Position numbers and translations under genes: made by a program
Source of the DNA: a bacterium
GTDB lineage: Bacteria > JAMCPX01
Length of the DNA: 64,000 bases
Assembly (NCBI GenBank): GCA_021787665.1
Contig: JAJYLN010000001.1
Location: 186,001-250,000 of the forward strand
Reading direction: 5' to 3'
Notes under the pieces: generated by a model
What the model was told of the DNA's origin: nothing
Database searches by the model: none
What the model saw: only the letters and a program-made list of their open reading frames with translations
Part shown: positions 52,613-61,533 of the stretch, piece after piece
Position numbering within the stretch: position 1 is the first letter of the stretch
Layout: each line of letters starts with the position of its first letter

Positions 52613-53653
52613 TCAGAATGTCCGTACGGTATCGTAGGAAGTCGTGCGCTGGACCGGCGTAAAGCCGGCGTCCCGAATCAGATGCACGATCTCGTCCTCC
52701 TGGGCGACGAGCCTGTGTCCGGCGAGCCGCATGACGTTCTCCTCGAACAGCAGGCTCCCGAAATCGTTCGCACCGAAGTACAGCGATAGCTGGCCTATGT
52801 CTTTGCCCTGCGAGGACCACGAAGCCTGGATATTCCTGAAGGTGTCGAGGTAGAGCCTTGCGATGGCGAGTATCCGCAGATAGGTCTCGGCACTGTGTCT
52901 GGTCACTATACGTCTGCCGAGTGCAGTATTGGCCGGCTTAAAGTCCCACGCTATAAACGCCGTAAACCCACGGGTCCTGTCCTGGAGACCGCGCAGCCTG
53001 TCGAGATGCTCTATGACTTCCTCCGGCGTCTCGACGTGACCGTACATCATAGTAGCGGTCGTCGGTATGCCCATGGTGTGTGCCGTCTCCATGACGGAGA
53101 GCCATGCAGCGACCGGCGGCTTAGCCGGACTGATCTCTGACCTGACCCTCTCCGTGAGTATCTCGGCGCCCCCCCCCGGCATGGACATCAGCCCGGCAGA
53201 TTTTAATGCGGCAAGGACGTCCCGTTCGCTCATCCCGGATACACCTGCCATCCTGATAATCTCCGGCGGCGAGAAGGCATGGATATGTATGTCCGGAAAG
53301 CGGTCCCTGATGAATGCGATCATTCCGGTGTAGTAATCAAGGCCGAGGTCAGGGTGCATACCGCCCTGCAGAAGCACGGTCGTAACACCGTGTTCCCGCG
53401 CCACAGCGAGCTTCTTCTCCAATGCCTTTTGGTCCATGACATAGGCTTCTGTATGGCCCTTCGGTCTGTAGAACGCACAGAAGAGACAGCCGACGTCGCA
53501 CACGTTCGTGTAGTTGATGTTCGTGTCCATCACGAAGCTCACCACCTGGTTCGGGTGCATCTCCATCCTCGCCTGGTGTGCGCGGCTACCCAGCGAGAGG
53601 AGTGGCTCGGATGTGAGCAGCCTCAGTGCGGTTTCCTTATCAAGCCTCTTCAT
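52613..53653 (-). CDS. mqnC: Cyclic dehypoxanthinyl futalosine synthase MqnC
   Basis: A 346-residue radical SAM enzyme of the futalosine menaquinone pathway. The cluster motif CDVGCLFCAFYRP (about residue 53) and LLQGGMHPDLGLDYY, AFSPPEI, GLMSMPGGGAEIL, MMYGHVETPEE and FGANDFGS are the MqnC pattern. It cyclises dehypoxanthine futalosine. It stands alone on the minus strand, with terminators on both sides; a UbiA-type prenyltransferase for the same pathway lies at 44035. Confidence 0.94.
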   Translation of the reverse strand: MKRLDKETALRLLTSEPLLSLGSRAHQARMEMHPNQVVSFVMDTNINYTNVCDVGCLFCAFYRPKGHTEAYVMDQKALEKKLAVAREHGVTTVLLQGGMHPDLGLDYYTGMIAFIRDRFPDIHIHAFSPPEIIRMAGVSGMSERDVLAALKSAGLMSMPGGGAEILTERVRSEISPAKPPVAAWLSVMETAHTMGIPTTATMMYGHVETPEEVIEHLDRLRGLQDRTRGFTAFIAWDFKPANTALGRRIVTRHSAETYLRILAIARLYLDTFRNIQASWSSQGKDIGQLSLYFGANDFGSLLFEENVMRLAGHRLVAQEDEIVHLIRDAGFTPVQRTTSYDTVRTF

Positions 53654-53690
53654 GTTGCATTAACCATCACTGTTCATGACCGTCACAGGA

Positions 53691-53731
53691 CAAAAAGGGG
53701 AAAAGTTTTCGTCAAAAAACTTTTCCCCTTT
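53691..53731 (-). terminator. Rho-independent terminator of the envelope-motor operon
   Basis: Perfect 16-base arms AAAGGGGAAAAGTTTT (53694-53709) and AAAACTTTTCCCCTTT (53716-53731) with a 6-base loop; on the minus strand a T-run follows. It lies 25 bases after the stop of the gene at 53757 and just ahead of mqnC, separating the two transcripts. Confidence 0.85.
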
Positions 53732-53756
53732 GACCAACAGCAGGGTCTCACCTTCA

Positions 53757-55115
53757 TCAGGTGCCCGCCGGAACGAAGATGAACGGAAATTTCACGTCGA
53801 CAGTCCCGCTGTACGGCCGGGGGAATATCCAACGCCGTATGACCATCGCGATGCACTGCTCGACGTCCTTCTCGTGCATGGTCGTTCCGATAATCTTCGA
53901 TGACATGACCGAGCCGTCCGTCCCGATCATGAACTCGACCACCACCTTGCCCTTCAGCTCGGGGTTCTTCTTCAGTCCCTTTTCATAGCAGTATTTCACC
54001 GAGGCCAGGTTTGCGTTTACGACCTGTCGGATGATATCGCCGGAGAGTCCGCCCCGGACACTCAATTCGCCTTCGGAGGTATTTGCCACCTTCGCGAGTT
54101 TACCGCCGCGTCCGCCACCGAGACTGAGCGACTTGCCCGCTCCGCCACCTATATCTGCAATAGTGGCGGTCCCTCCCGCAAGTCCTGTGCCCCGCGCCTC
54201 CTTCAATTCACCGGCGCCGCCAGCGACCTTAAACCCCCCTATGCCTTTCAATGCCTTATTCAGGGACATTGCCGATGACTTCGAGAGCACGTCAGCACTC
54301 GCGCCCGTGCTCCTCTTCCTTGATACAATGAGCGCGAGCAGCCCCTTCGCGCTAACAGCGGCCCGCATCTGTTTCCTGGTGGGCTTCTGCGGCGCCGCGC
54401 CGTGCCTCGCCTCGCCAGCGCCAGCCCCCCCACCCTTCTCCGGCGTGGGCTTCGTCTCGGCCTTCTGCGGCGCCGGTGCCGCCTTCGCAACCTTGACCGG
54501 CTTGGGCGGCTGGATGAGCAGTTTTGCGAGCCTCGGCGGAATACCCTGGAACTCTGCGGGCCCGCGCATTTGACTCACATTCATGGTGTTGACCATATAG
54601 ACGAACCCTGTCGTCAGTATGGTCACGATGACGAGGATGGCATAGAACAATCTGCTCTCCCGCTCTACATACTTTCTCTTGAACTCCTTGGGGAGCTTCG
54701 CCTTTACTATCTTGATGGGCTTGGGAGGAGGCGGAGGAGGAGCGGCAAACTCGAACTCTATCCTCAGGGTGCCTATCACGAGGCTACCCTTCGTATCTTC
54801 CGATAGGTATAGCTTTAAAGCCCTCTTGCTGTTGGCAGGGTTATAGAACCTGCCGAGGTCCTTGATCTCCAGAGTGGTCTTGGAAGTCGAAATGGTGCCA
54901 TTGATCCAGAGAGGTATCTTCAGATAAAAAGTTCGGCCCTTCTTTACACAGAGGCGATGCGAGGCAGGCATCTCCTTCGTCTTTAACACCACATCGTTGT
55001 CTTCCGATGTACCGATGGAAATCGACTTGTTCGTGAGGTAGATGACGTCGGGCCTCTCCTCACCTTTATAAATTACAAATCTCGGTACTAATGCAGGCAT
55101 CTTTTTGTCAGGCAT
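53757..55115 (-). CDS. FHA-like / TonB-like AgmX/PglI-family protein
   Basis: A 452-residue protein. Residues about 20-125 look like an FHA domain (IYLTNKSISIGTSEDNDVVL, then SHRL); a proline-rich stretch and one membrane helix (about 160-180) follow; then a long Pro/Ala/Lys and Gly-rich spacer (200-360) and a C-terminal domain (about 365-452) with VKYCYEKGLKKNPELKGKVV and MSSKIIG that matches the AgmX/PglI C-terminal family, a TonB-like element. It would span the periplasm and couple the ExbB/ExbD motor encoded upstream to an outer-membrane partner. The FHA-like part suggests control by phosphothreonine; a kinase gene lies at 47258, though any link is speculative. Last gene of the operon. 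Confidence 0.82.
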   Translation of the reverse strand: MPDKKMPALVPRFVIYKGEERPDVIYLTNKSISIGTSEDNDVVLKTKEMPASHRLCVKKGRTFYLKIPLWINGTISTSKTTLEIKDLGRFYNPANSKRALKLYLSEDTKGSLVIGTLRIEFEFAAPPPPPPKPIKIVKAKLPKEFKRKYVERESRLFYAILVIVTILTTGFVYMVNTMNVSQMRGPAEFQGIPPRLAKLLIQPPKPVKVAKAAPAPQKAETKPTPEKGGGAGAGEARHGAAPQKPTRKQMRAAVSAKGLLALIVSRKRSTGASADVLSKSSAMSLNKALKGIGGFKVAGGAGELKEARGTGLAGGTATIADIGGGAGKSLSLGGGRGGKLAKVANTSEGELSVRGGLSGDIIRQVVNANLASVKYCYEKGLKKNPELKGKVVVEFMIGTDGSVMSSKIIGTTMHEKDVEQCIAMVIRRWIFPRPYSGTVDVKFPFIFVPAGT

Positions 55116-55149
55116 ATGCTCCCTTTATTGAGTCTCCCGTGCCGGTCCG

Positions 55150-55644
55150 CTATGAAGTTGTCTTTTGCAGTACTTCCAGGTTTATGGTGTTATAGCCCGC
55201 CTGGCCCGCCGTGTACATGATCTTTTCGAGGAGCCTGAACGGGATCGACTTGTCTGCCTGGATCATCATCTCGCCCCTGAACGGATTGGCCCCCTTGCTC
55301 AATCTCTCTATCTCCAGTCCCTTATCGGCCTCCTTTTTGAGCGAGGCGTAGAGGTCCGTGAGGAGCATGTTCTGCGATGTCATGTCCGCCGGCCCTACCG
55401 CTTCCACCTCTTTGCCCTCGACAAGCATGTACTTCTGCGTTACGGCAACGGTCAGGACGGCCTGCGGCTGCTTCTGGGACGTGGAAGTCGGCAGTCTGAG
55501 GTTCTGCGCCACGTTGCCCACATATCCTGTGGAAGAATAATTCTTGAGCAGAAACACCACGAGGATAGTGAACATATCGATCATCGGCGTCAGATTCAGG
55601 GAAATGGACGAGTGTTTCCTCTCTTTTGTTCTTCTGCGCATCAT
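55150..55644 (-). CDS. ExbD/TolR-type motor protein
   Basis: A 164-residue protein with the typical layout: a short cytoplasmic N-terminus (KHSSISLNLTPMIDMFTILVVFLL) containing the conserved membrane Asp in the single helix, and a periplasmic domain (QAVLTVAVTQKYML to MIQADKSIPFRLLEKIMYTAG). It works with ExbB to convert proton flow into movement of a periplasmic partner. It is the second of two adjacent ExbD genes; only 1 base separates it from the other. Confidence 0.88.
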   Translation of the reverse strand: MMRRRTKERKHSSISLNLTPMIDMFTILVVFLLKNYSSTGYVGNVAQNLRLPTSTSQKQPQAVLTVAVTQKYMLVEGKEVEAVGPADMTSQNMLLTDLYASLKKEADKGLEIERLSKGANPFRGEMMIQADKSIPFRLLEKIMYTAGQAGYNTINLEVLQKTTS

Positions 55645-56151
55645 TTATTTTACGACCTCCCCTATCGAGATATCCGGGAACAGGGCCATCGCTCTCTTCT
55701 GACCGTTCTCCGTGACTATCGCCTCCCGTAGCGTGTCCATGACGTGGATCAGGATATCGTACTTTATGTCAGGCTCCGAGAGCAGGATAACGTCCGTGGT
55801 GTCCGGGTACATCTTCTTTATCTCGATGAGCTTTTGAGACAGGGCGTCGTAGTCGTAGCCGCCGTTCTTCAGCGTTATCTCCGGCAGCACTGCCCCGGAG
55901 CCGCCGATGGTAAACCCCGTGTGCCGGATCGCGACCGTAAGGGTGATGCTCGGTTTCTGCTCCTGCTGGGCCGGGGCCACGGTCGGCGCGCTTGCCGACG
56001 GCAGGTTTATGTTCAGTATCGCAGCCGGGGCAACGATGATCGTCGCTATCAGAAAGACGATAAGGGTCACGAGAAAGTCGATGTATGGCGTAAGGTTGAG
56101 CTTCAGCTCTTCCCTCTCCATATGGCTGCGCCCGGAGGGCTTCTGTATCAT
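55645..56151 (-). CDS. ExbD/TolR-type motor protein, first copy
   Basis: A 168-residue protein with ELKLNLTPYIDFLVTLIVFL as membrane helix with the conserved Asp, and a periplasmic part containing YDALSQKLIEIKKMYPDTTD and ILLSEPDIKYDILIHVMDTL. Two non-identical ExbD copies after one ExbB are common in such operons and may form a heterodimer in the channel. Confidence 0.88.
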   Translation of the reverse strand: MIQKPSGRSHMEREELKLNLTPYIDFLVTLIVFLIATIIVAPAAILNINLPSASAPTVAPAQQEQKPSITLTVAIRHTGFTIGGSGAVLPEITLKNGGYDYDALSQKLIEIKKMYPDTTDVILLSEPDIKYDILIHVMDTLREAIVTENGQKRAMALFPDISIGEVVK

Positions 56152-56790
56152 CTATCCTCTCCTGAGGTGCGTAACGAGGTTCAGGAACTTTATGGAGAGT
56201 TCGTCTATTTCGTCGATGATGGAAGACTGCCGCGTAAACAGGTACGCGTGGGACATCATGAAGATGATCGCAAGAAACAACCCGAATGCCGTGTTGTTCA
56301 TAGCCATCGATATACCGTACGCGAGCAGCGACGCCTTCTGCGCGGGGTCCGCCTGTGCGACAGCGGCGAACGCCTTGATAAGGCCCGTTATCGTCCCCAG
56401 CAGTCCGAACAGCGTGGAGACGTTCGCGAGCATCGCGAGGTAGTGCGTCCTCTTCTCCACGATCGGTATAATCTCGAGCGTCGACTCGTCCATCGCGTTC
56501 TGGATGTTCTTATCGCTCTCGTGGAACCGGTCGATGGCCACGGAGAATATCCTCGCAACCGGCGCTTTCGTCGAATCGCACAGCATCTTCGCCTCGTTTA
56601 TCTTTCCCTCCGTCACATACCGCTTGACCTTGTCCCAGAAGGCCTTGCCGTTGAGATTCCACAGGAACACGAGCACGATAAACCTCTCTATCACGATCGA
56701 CAGACCTATGACCGCCACGATCAGTATGGCGTACATAAACGGTCCGCCTTGCTTAAAGAAATCTATCAGAAAGTTTAATGGTCCGCCCAT
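56152..56790 (-). CDS. ExbB/TolQ-type proton channel
   Basis: A 212-residue protein with three membrane helices. It starts with a hydrophobic FMYAILIVAVIGLSIVIERF and ends with two helices containing LAMLANVSTLFGLLGTITGLIKAF and AYGISMAMNNTAFGLFLAI, the classic MotA/TolQ/ExbB proton channel signatures. It overlaps the gene for a small secreted protein at its 5' end and is followed by exbD directly. Confidence 0.9.
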   Translation of the reverse strand: MGGPLNFLIDFFKQGGPFMYAILIVAVIGLSIVIERFIVLVFLWNLNGKAFWDKVKRYVTEGKINEAKMLCDSTKAPVARIFSVAIDRFHESDKNIQNAMDESTLEIIPIVEKRTHYLAMLANVSTLFGLLGTITGLIKAFAAVAQADPAQKASLLAYGISMAMNNTAFGLFLAIIFMMSHAYLFTRQSSIIDEIDELSIKFLNLVTHLRRG

Positions 56791-57092
56791 TTTTCCTCCT
56801 CTTTCCTAAATGTTTTGTCTTTCATTGTCTTGAATATCTTCTTCGAAAAGTCTTTCGAGTCCTCCTCGAGAGGCGTGGTCTCGTATATCTGTGCAGAGGA
56901 CTTATGAATGATGTACATAGCCTGAGGCTTCGGCAGCCTGCCCCGTACCAGGAAGCCCGAGAGTTTGACCCGCTCCTTCAGTAAGGCGCTCTCCTCTTTC
57001 TTTTTCTTTGCAGGCCCCGCTCCCAGGGACACGCCCGCAGTCATCACGAGAATCATGCCTACCACAACGGCCATTTTAAGCAAGGTTTTCAT
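56775..57092 (-). CDS. Small secreted protein of unknown function
   Basis: A 105-residue protein with a signal peptide (TLLKMAVVVGMILVMTAGVSLGAG) and a mature, lysine-rich, helical part (LKERVKLSGFLVRGRLPKPQA). Its 3' end overlaps exbB by 16 bases and its 5' end overlaps the preceding TPR gene by four bases, so translation is coupled to the motor proteins. It is probably a periplasmic accessory of the motor. Confidence 0.78.
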   Translation of the reverse strand: MKTLLKMAVVVGMILVMTAGVSLGAGPAKKKKEESALLKERVKLSGFLVRGRLPKPQAMYIIHKSSAQIYETTPLEEDSKDFSKKIFKTMKDKTFRKEEEKWADH

Positions 57093-58324
57093 TTACCCAT
57101 ACCTTTCCCGCCTGGGGAGACCGTCGGCTCCGTGAAGACGCGAACTGCCGTCGGCGTCGGGGCAGTCGTACCGGACACCGGAGACGAGACCGTCGGCGTC
57201 GGGGCAGTCGTACCGGACACCGGAGACGAGACCGTCGGCGTCGGGGCAGTCGTACCGGATACCGGAGACGAGACCGTCGGCGTCGGGGCAGTCGTACCGG
57301 ACACCGGAGACGAGGTCGTCGCGGTAAACACGATTGGTGCGGCCGGTGCAGCATTACCGACGCTCGACTCGGCAAGCTGAAGGTTCATGATTTGCCTCTT
57401 CACCTGCACCCGCTGCTTGTCGTCCGGGGGCAGCAGCGACTCATACGTCTCGAGGTAGTTGATAGCGTCAGGGTAGTTATGAAGGTACCCCTGCTCGAGC
57501 ACCGCCAGATTGAAGTACGCGTCCTTAAAGGCCTGGTCTATCATGATCGCTTTCCGGTAGCAGAATTGCGCGTCCTTGTAGTCGCCCAGGAACCGGTATG
57601 CAACGCCCAGGTTGAGATAACAGTAGGTACAGTCCGGGTTTTTCAGGATCGCCCTGCTGAAATATCGAATGGCGTCATGGTAGGCACCGATGTCCGAATA
57701 GACAATGCCGATGTTGTTCAGTATTACCGGATCGTCCGGCTGAATCGCGCTCGCCTTCGAGAACGACTCGAGGGCAAGGTCCTTTCTGCCGAGCTTGTAG
57801 TAAACCGTGCCGAGCTTGTTATACACGTACGGATCATTCGGGTACCTGCTTTCCAGCTCCTTTAGGATCGACAGTGACAGCTCGGTAAGCCCGGTCGAGA
57901 GATACGCGTCCGAGATATCTTCGAGTATGTCCTTATGGCTGAAGTATTTCTCCTTCAGGCCCTGGATGAGCTGGATGGTCTTATCGGACTTACCCGCGAC
58001 CTGATAGGCATGCGCGAGTGCCATGATGATATAGGAATTGCCGTCGGTCGCTTTCATCCCTTCTTCGCCGTAGCTGATTGCATCGTTCACGTCGCCCTTT
58101 TCGGTAAGCCACCGTACGAGGTCGATGTACGCTATTGTTAGCCTGTTGTTGAGCCTCACCTCCCGTTCCAGCATACCTATCGCCTGGTCCGTCTTTCCGG
58201 ACCGGTAGAGCTTCTCTGCCCGGTGCACCGTATCCAACGATTCGATCCCCCGGTTCATCGCCGGAAGACCGGACACCGGCAGCAGGAGCAGCACACCTAT
58301 CATGAGAAGTGAACGCCGTATCAT
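57089..58324 (-). CDS. Secreted TPR protein with C-terminal tandem repeat
   Basis: A 411-residue protein with a signal peptide (LLMIGVLLLLPVSGLPA) and about eight TPR units over residues 30-310 (for instance DPYVYNKLGTVYYKLGRKDL and DCTYCYLNLGVAYRFLGDYK). The C-terminal 80 residues are low-complexity and include four copies of a 14-residue unit PTPTVSSPVSGTTA encoded by a 42-bp tandem DNA repeat. It is a presumed periplasmic scaffold for the adjacent motor; the repeat may be a flexible tether. Confidence 0.85.
   Translation of the reverse strand: MIRRSLLMIGVLLLLPVSGLPAMNRGIESLDTVHRAEKLYRSGKTDQAIGMLEREVRLNNRLTIAYIDLVRWLTEKGDVNDAISYGEEGMKATDGNSYIIMALAHAYQVAGKSDKTIQLIQGLKEKYFSHKDILEDISDAYLSTGLTELSLSILKELESRYPNDPYVYNKLGTVYYKLGRKDLALESFSKASAIQPDDPVILNNIGIVYSDIGAYHDAIRYFSRAILKNPDCTYCYLNLGVAYRFLGDYKDAQFCYRKAIMIDQAFKDAYFNLAVLEQGYLHNYPDAINYLETYESLLPPDDKQRVQVKRQIMNLQLAESSVGNAAPAAPIVFTATTSSPVSGTTAPTPTVSSPVSGTTAPTPTVSSPVSGTTAPTPTVSSPVSGTTAPTPTAVRVFTEPTVSPGGKGMGK
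57150..57317. repeat. Four 42-bp tandem repeats within the TPR gene
   Basis: Copies begin at 57150, 57192, 57234 and 57276; copy 3 differs by a single base (GGATACC for GGACACC) and the last copy ends with a variant. The unit keeps the reading frame, so copy number can change without breaking the gene. Confidence 0.95.
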
Positions 58325-61300
58325 CAGTCTGTCCCCGCACTGTATGTCGTTACAGCATAGCCTTTTTCTGTCTCGAAAAACAAGAGAAATGGCCCGCGGT
58401 AGCTCTTCGTCAGAGCGCCGCGTCCAGTGCCTGACAGGTTGAGCTTCTCCGCAGAGACGGGCAGCAGGGGAATCCTCAGGATATTCTTCTCCCGCGGAGG
58501 GTACGAGAGACTCTCCGCAGGATCGAGCCTCTCGAGGCCGTCCTTCGCCATCTCCACGAACTTACTTTTTATGCCGAGCTGATAGGCTTTGTCGAGTGTC
58601 TTCTTATATATGCTGATAGCGTTGTCCTTAACGGACCCCACCTTCTCGGCCAGCATGGACTTATAAAGACCCTGCTCCTCGTCGCTTAACCCTCTGGGTA
58701 TCGGTGAGTTTATCACATCGGTGTAGAACTGCTCATAGGCGTTGGCATCCAGATACAGCGACGAGATCGCATACGCCGGCGCCCCGAGCTCCACGATGGC
58801 AGTCAGCTTCCGGTTCAGCTTCGCAAGCATCCTGGTTTTCTTACCGAAGACCTTCTGCAGCGTTGCGGTGGACTTGAACTGAACCTCGCCATAGAGATTG
58901 TAATACTGCTCCGAAAAGAAGAACTGCGCTCCCGCATAGTAATACACATAGGGCTGGCTCTCCTCCTTGCTCAACTGCGAGAACAGGTCTATCACCCTGC
59001 GGTAGAACTTCTCTGCCTTCTTCGGAGAGTCCTTCTCCCACAGCTTCGCCGCCTTGAAGCACGCCTGGATGGACAGCTTGACGTTCTGCGGCTTGTCGCA
59101 CAGCCTCTGGTAGATCTTCAGGGCCTTGTCCGTGTCGCCCGCCTTGAAGTAGTCCTCAGCAGTATACATAGAGTACTGCGGCCTCTCCTTCTTCGAGGCA
59201 TATTGCCCCTCGTAGTTCTCGTAGTACCCTGCCGCTCTCTGGTAGTCGCCTATCTTCTCCTTCAACACCGCAAGGTTGTAGGTCGCATCCTTTGCCTGGG
59301 GACTGTTGGAGTACTTCCCGACGATGGAGGCGTACATGTCCATCGCCCGATCGAATCTGAGAGCCTTCTCATAGGACAGGCCAAGTTCCAGGATGGCAGA
59401 CGGGATAAGGTCGGAGGAAGGATAGTTCTTTATCAAGTCTTCGAACGCGGCCCTTGCCTGCTTCACGTTGCCCATCTTGTTCAGCACGACGCCCATGTTG
59501 TAGACCGCCTTGTCCCTGGTGATAGATGTGTCGGTCTGTACCAGGGCTATGTAAGCGATGGCCTTTGCGTAGTAGGTATGGGCCTTTTCCCAGTCACCCG
59601 AATCGAATGCAGTCTTCGCTTTGATAAACCAAAGCTTCCCCAAAACGTCCTTCAGGTACGCCACCGCTTCCCTATGGTCCGAAAGAACATGGTATCTGAG
59701 TATCTGCACGCCCCACTGCTCCAGTCCAGGCTGGTCCTTTATTGCTCCGTACGCCGATACGATATACTTGAGCGCGTCCTGCGTGAGCTTGCTGCTCCGG
59801 TACGTGAGCAGGAGCTTCTGGAAGGTCTTTATGGCCTCCGCGTAGTGCTTTGCACTGTACAGCGTCTCTCCTGCCTTATAGAGCACCTTCGGTGCGTCGC
59901 TCGCCTCCGGGTACAGGGACGTGTAGATGTCGCACGCATCCACGAACTTCCCCAGCCTCTCGTCATAGGGGGGGGTATCGCCGGTCATGGTCAGGGCCTC
60001 CTCGTACGACTTGACCATGTCGAACGCGGCATCGTTGCGATACTTCTCGTTTACATACCTCGACGTCAGAGCCACCTTCTTGTAGAAATCTCCCGCGATC
60101 ATGAACTCGTTCAGCTTGTACGCCATGAGCGCATAGAAGAAGTGCACGACAGGGATCTCCTTGTCTCCCGGGAAGTCATTCATATACCTGAGGAGGACCT
60201 TCTGAGCCTCTTCGTACTGCGACGGCAGGGGCGGCTTGCCTTTCTGCTCGGATATACCTATCAGATCGGTGACCAGGGACAGCGTGGCCTTCTTGAGGAT
60301 GTCGAGCGCATGCCTTTTTGGCCCCGGCGCCTGGAGCGAGGCCATGAACGGAGAGCCCAGGCCATAGTTCTTCGTGATGATCAGCCGCACCTTGTTTGCA
60401 TCGCCGAACCTGCCGATCTTCTCGTACAGGAGCATCTCGTCATAGAGCGCCTCGATGGCATCGATCGTGCCCGGCAGCCTCTGGATAATATTGTTGTACG
60501 CCTGGATCGCGAAGTTGTAGAGGTTCAACTTCACGTACACCCCCCCCACCTTTCCCATGATAAGAGCGTAATACCGGTCCCATTTTACCCTGTTCAGAAA
60601 CGCGTCTGTATCGGACGGGGTCCTGTTCTCGCCGAGGATAAGGCTTATGTACTCGAACGCCTCGGCCCGCATAGACTCGCGCTTTTGCGCACCCTGCGCG
60701 CGGTCCGCCCTGTCGACGACCTCCACAAAATCAGCGAGTGCCTGATCGTACTTGTCCTCCCTGAAGAACGTCCAAGCCTCTTTGTACAGGGCCATGTCGT
60801 AAAACATGCTGTTCTTGTACTGGAGCACCTTCGCATAGGCATCCTCCGCGGATGATAGCCACCCGTTGTTGAAGTAATATTCTCCGAGCCTGAACCATAC
60901 CTCGGGAATGAGCTGCGAGGTGGGGAACTTCTTCGTTATCTCGAGGTAGTTGTCAGCTGCCTGTTTCTCCATGCCTTCCTCTCCGGAACAGTACCCCCTG
61001 AGGTAGTAAGCAAGATATGCATACTTGTTGTCCGGGTAATGATCGATAAACCGCGTGTACATGTCGATGGACCTGCTGTAGCTTATGCGGGGCGGAGGGC
61101 CCGGATTCCGGCCCCTATCGAGCTCGTGCTCGTACGATTTCATGTCCTGCATGAACTGCTGGTTTGTCCGTTCGTAGTACAGTTCCGCGAGTCTCAGCAT
61201 CACTTCCGGTATGAGGGGAGAATCCGGATAGGTCTTCAGGACGTGCTCCAGCCCGGTTATCTCATCGCTCCTCTTCTCGATCTCGGTCTTCAGCAGCGTG

Positions 61301-61533
61301 CTCGTTGCCCTTGCCAGGCTCTCTTTCGCCGACTGCACGGCCGCCTCCTCGCTCCTGATGATCAGGGCTTTCACCTGTTTATTCATCTGCCCCAACTGCA
61401 TGGTCGTATACTGGATATCGATCCTCGTGTCGATGTCCGCGCGTGCGTCACCCAGCATGTCTGCGCGCAGAACAGGCACGGCGGCCAAGGAGGAAACGAG
61501 CAGGAATCCGGAAATACAAAGGCTACCTCTCAT
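58324..61533 (-). CDS. Large periplasmic TPR protein
   Basis: A 1069-residue protein with a signal peptide (GFLLVSSLAAVPVLRA), a coiled-coil near residues 40-90, then an unbroken TPR/SEL-like solenoid to about residue 880 (repeats such as MLRLAELYYERTN, AYLAYYLRGYCSGEEG, VWFRLGEYYFNNG and AAGYYENYEGQYASKKERP). Its N-terminal part resembles the large TPR proteins that accompany TolQR/AgmX-type machines in delta-type proteobacteria (gliding-motility accessory proteins). It is likely a periplasmic or outer-membrane scaffold. It overlaps both flanking genes (1 and 11 bases). Confidence 0.85.
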   Translation of the reverse strand: MRGSLCISGFLLVSSLAAVPVLRADMLGDARADIDTRIDIQYTTMQLGQMNKQVKALIIRSEEAAVQSAKESLARATSTLLKTEIEKRSDEITGLEHVLKTYPDSPLIPEVMLRLAELYYERTNQQFMQDMKSYEHELDRGRNPGPPPRISYSRSIDMYTRFIDHYPDNKYAYLAYYLRGYCSGEEGMEKQAADNYLEITKKFPTSQLIPEVWFRLGEYYFNNGWLSSAEDAYAKVLQYKNSMFYDMALYKEAWTFFREDKYDQALADFVEVVDRADRAQGAQKRESMRAEAFEYISLILGENRTPSDTDAFLNRVKWDRYYALIMGKVGGVYVKLNLYNFAIQAYNNIIQRLPGTIDAIEALYDEMLLYEKIGRFGDANKVRLIITKNYGLGSPFMASLQAPGPKRHALDILKKATLSLVTDLIGISEQKGKPPLPSQYEEAQKVLLRYMNDFPGDKEIPVVHFFYALMAYKLNEFMIAGDFYKKVALTSRYVNEKYRNDAAFDMVKSYEEALTMTGDTPPYDERLGKFVDACDIYTSLYPEASDAPKVLYKAGETLYSAKHYAEAIKTFQKLLLTYRSSKLTQDALKYIVSAYGAIKDQPGLEQWGVQILRYHVLSDHREAVAYLKDVLGKLWFIKAKTAFDSGDWEKAHTYYAKAIAYIALVQTDTSITRDKAVYNMGVVLNKMGNVKQARAAFEDLIKNYPSSDLIPSAILELGLSYEKALRFDRAMDMYASIVGKYSNSPQAKDATYNLAVLKEKIGDYQRAAGYYENYEGQYASKKERPQYSMYTAEDYFKAGDTDKALKIYQRLCDKPQNVKLSIQACFKAAKLWEKDSPKKAEKFYRRVIDLFSQLSKEESQPYVYYYAGAQFFFSEQYYNLYGEVQFKSTATLQKVFGKKTRMLAKLNRKLTAIVELGAPAYAISSLYLDANAYEQFYTDVINSPIPRGLSDEEQGLYKSMLAEKVGSVKDNAISIYKKTLDKAYQLGIKSKFVEMAKDGLERLDPAESLSYPPREKNILRIPLLPVSAEKLNLSGTGRGALTKSYRGPFLLFFETEKGYAVTTYSAGTD

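Noticed and set aside
57150-57317. CRISPR-like array
   Set aside because: The repeats are directly adjacent 42-bp units without spacers and encode a peptide repeat in frame.
59203-60855. 550-codon open frame on the plus strand opposite the large TPR gene
   Set aside because: It is antisense to a well-supported TPR protein, has His/Arg/Val-rich shadow composition and no domain pattern; a codon-bias shadow.
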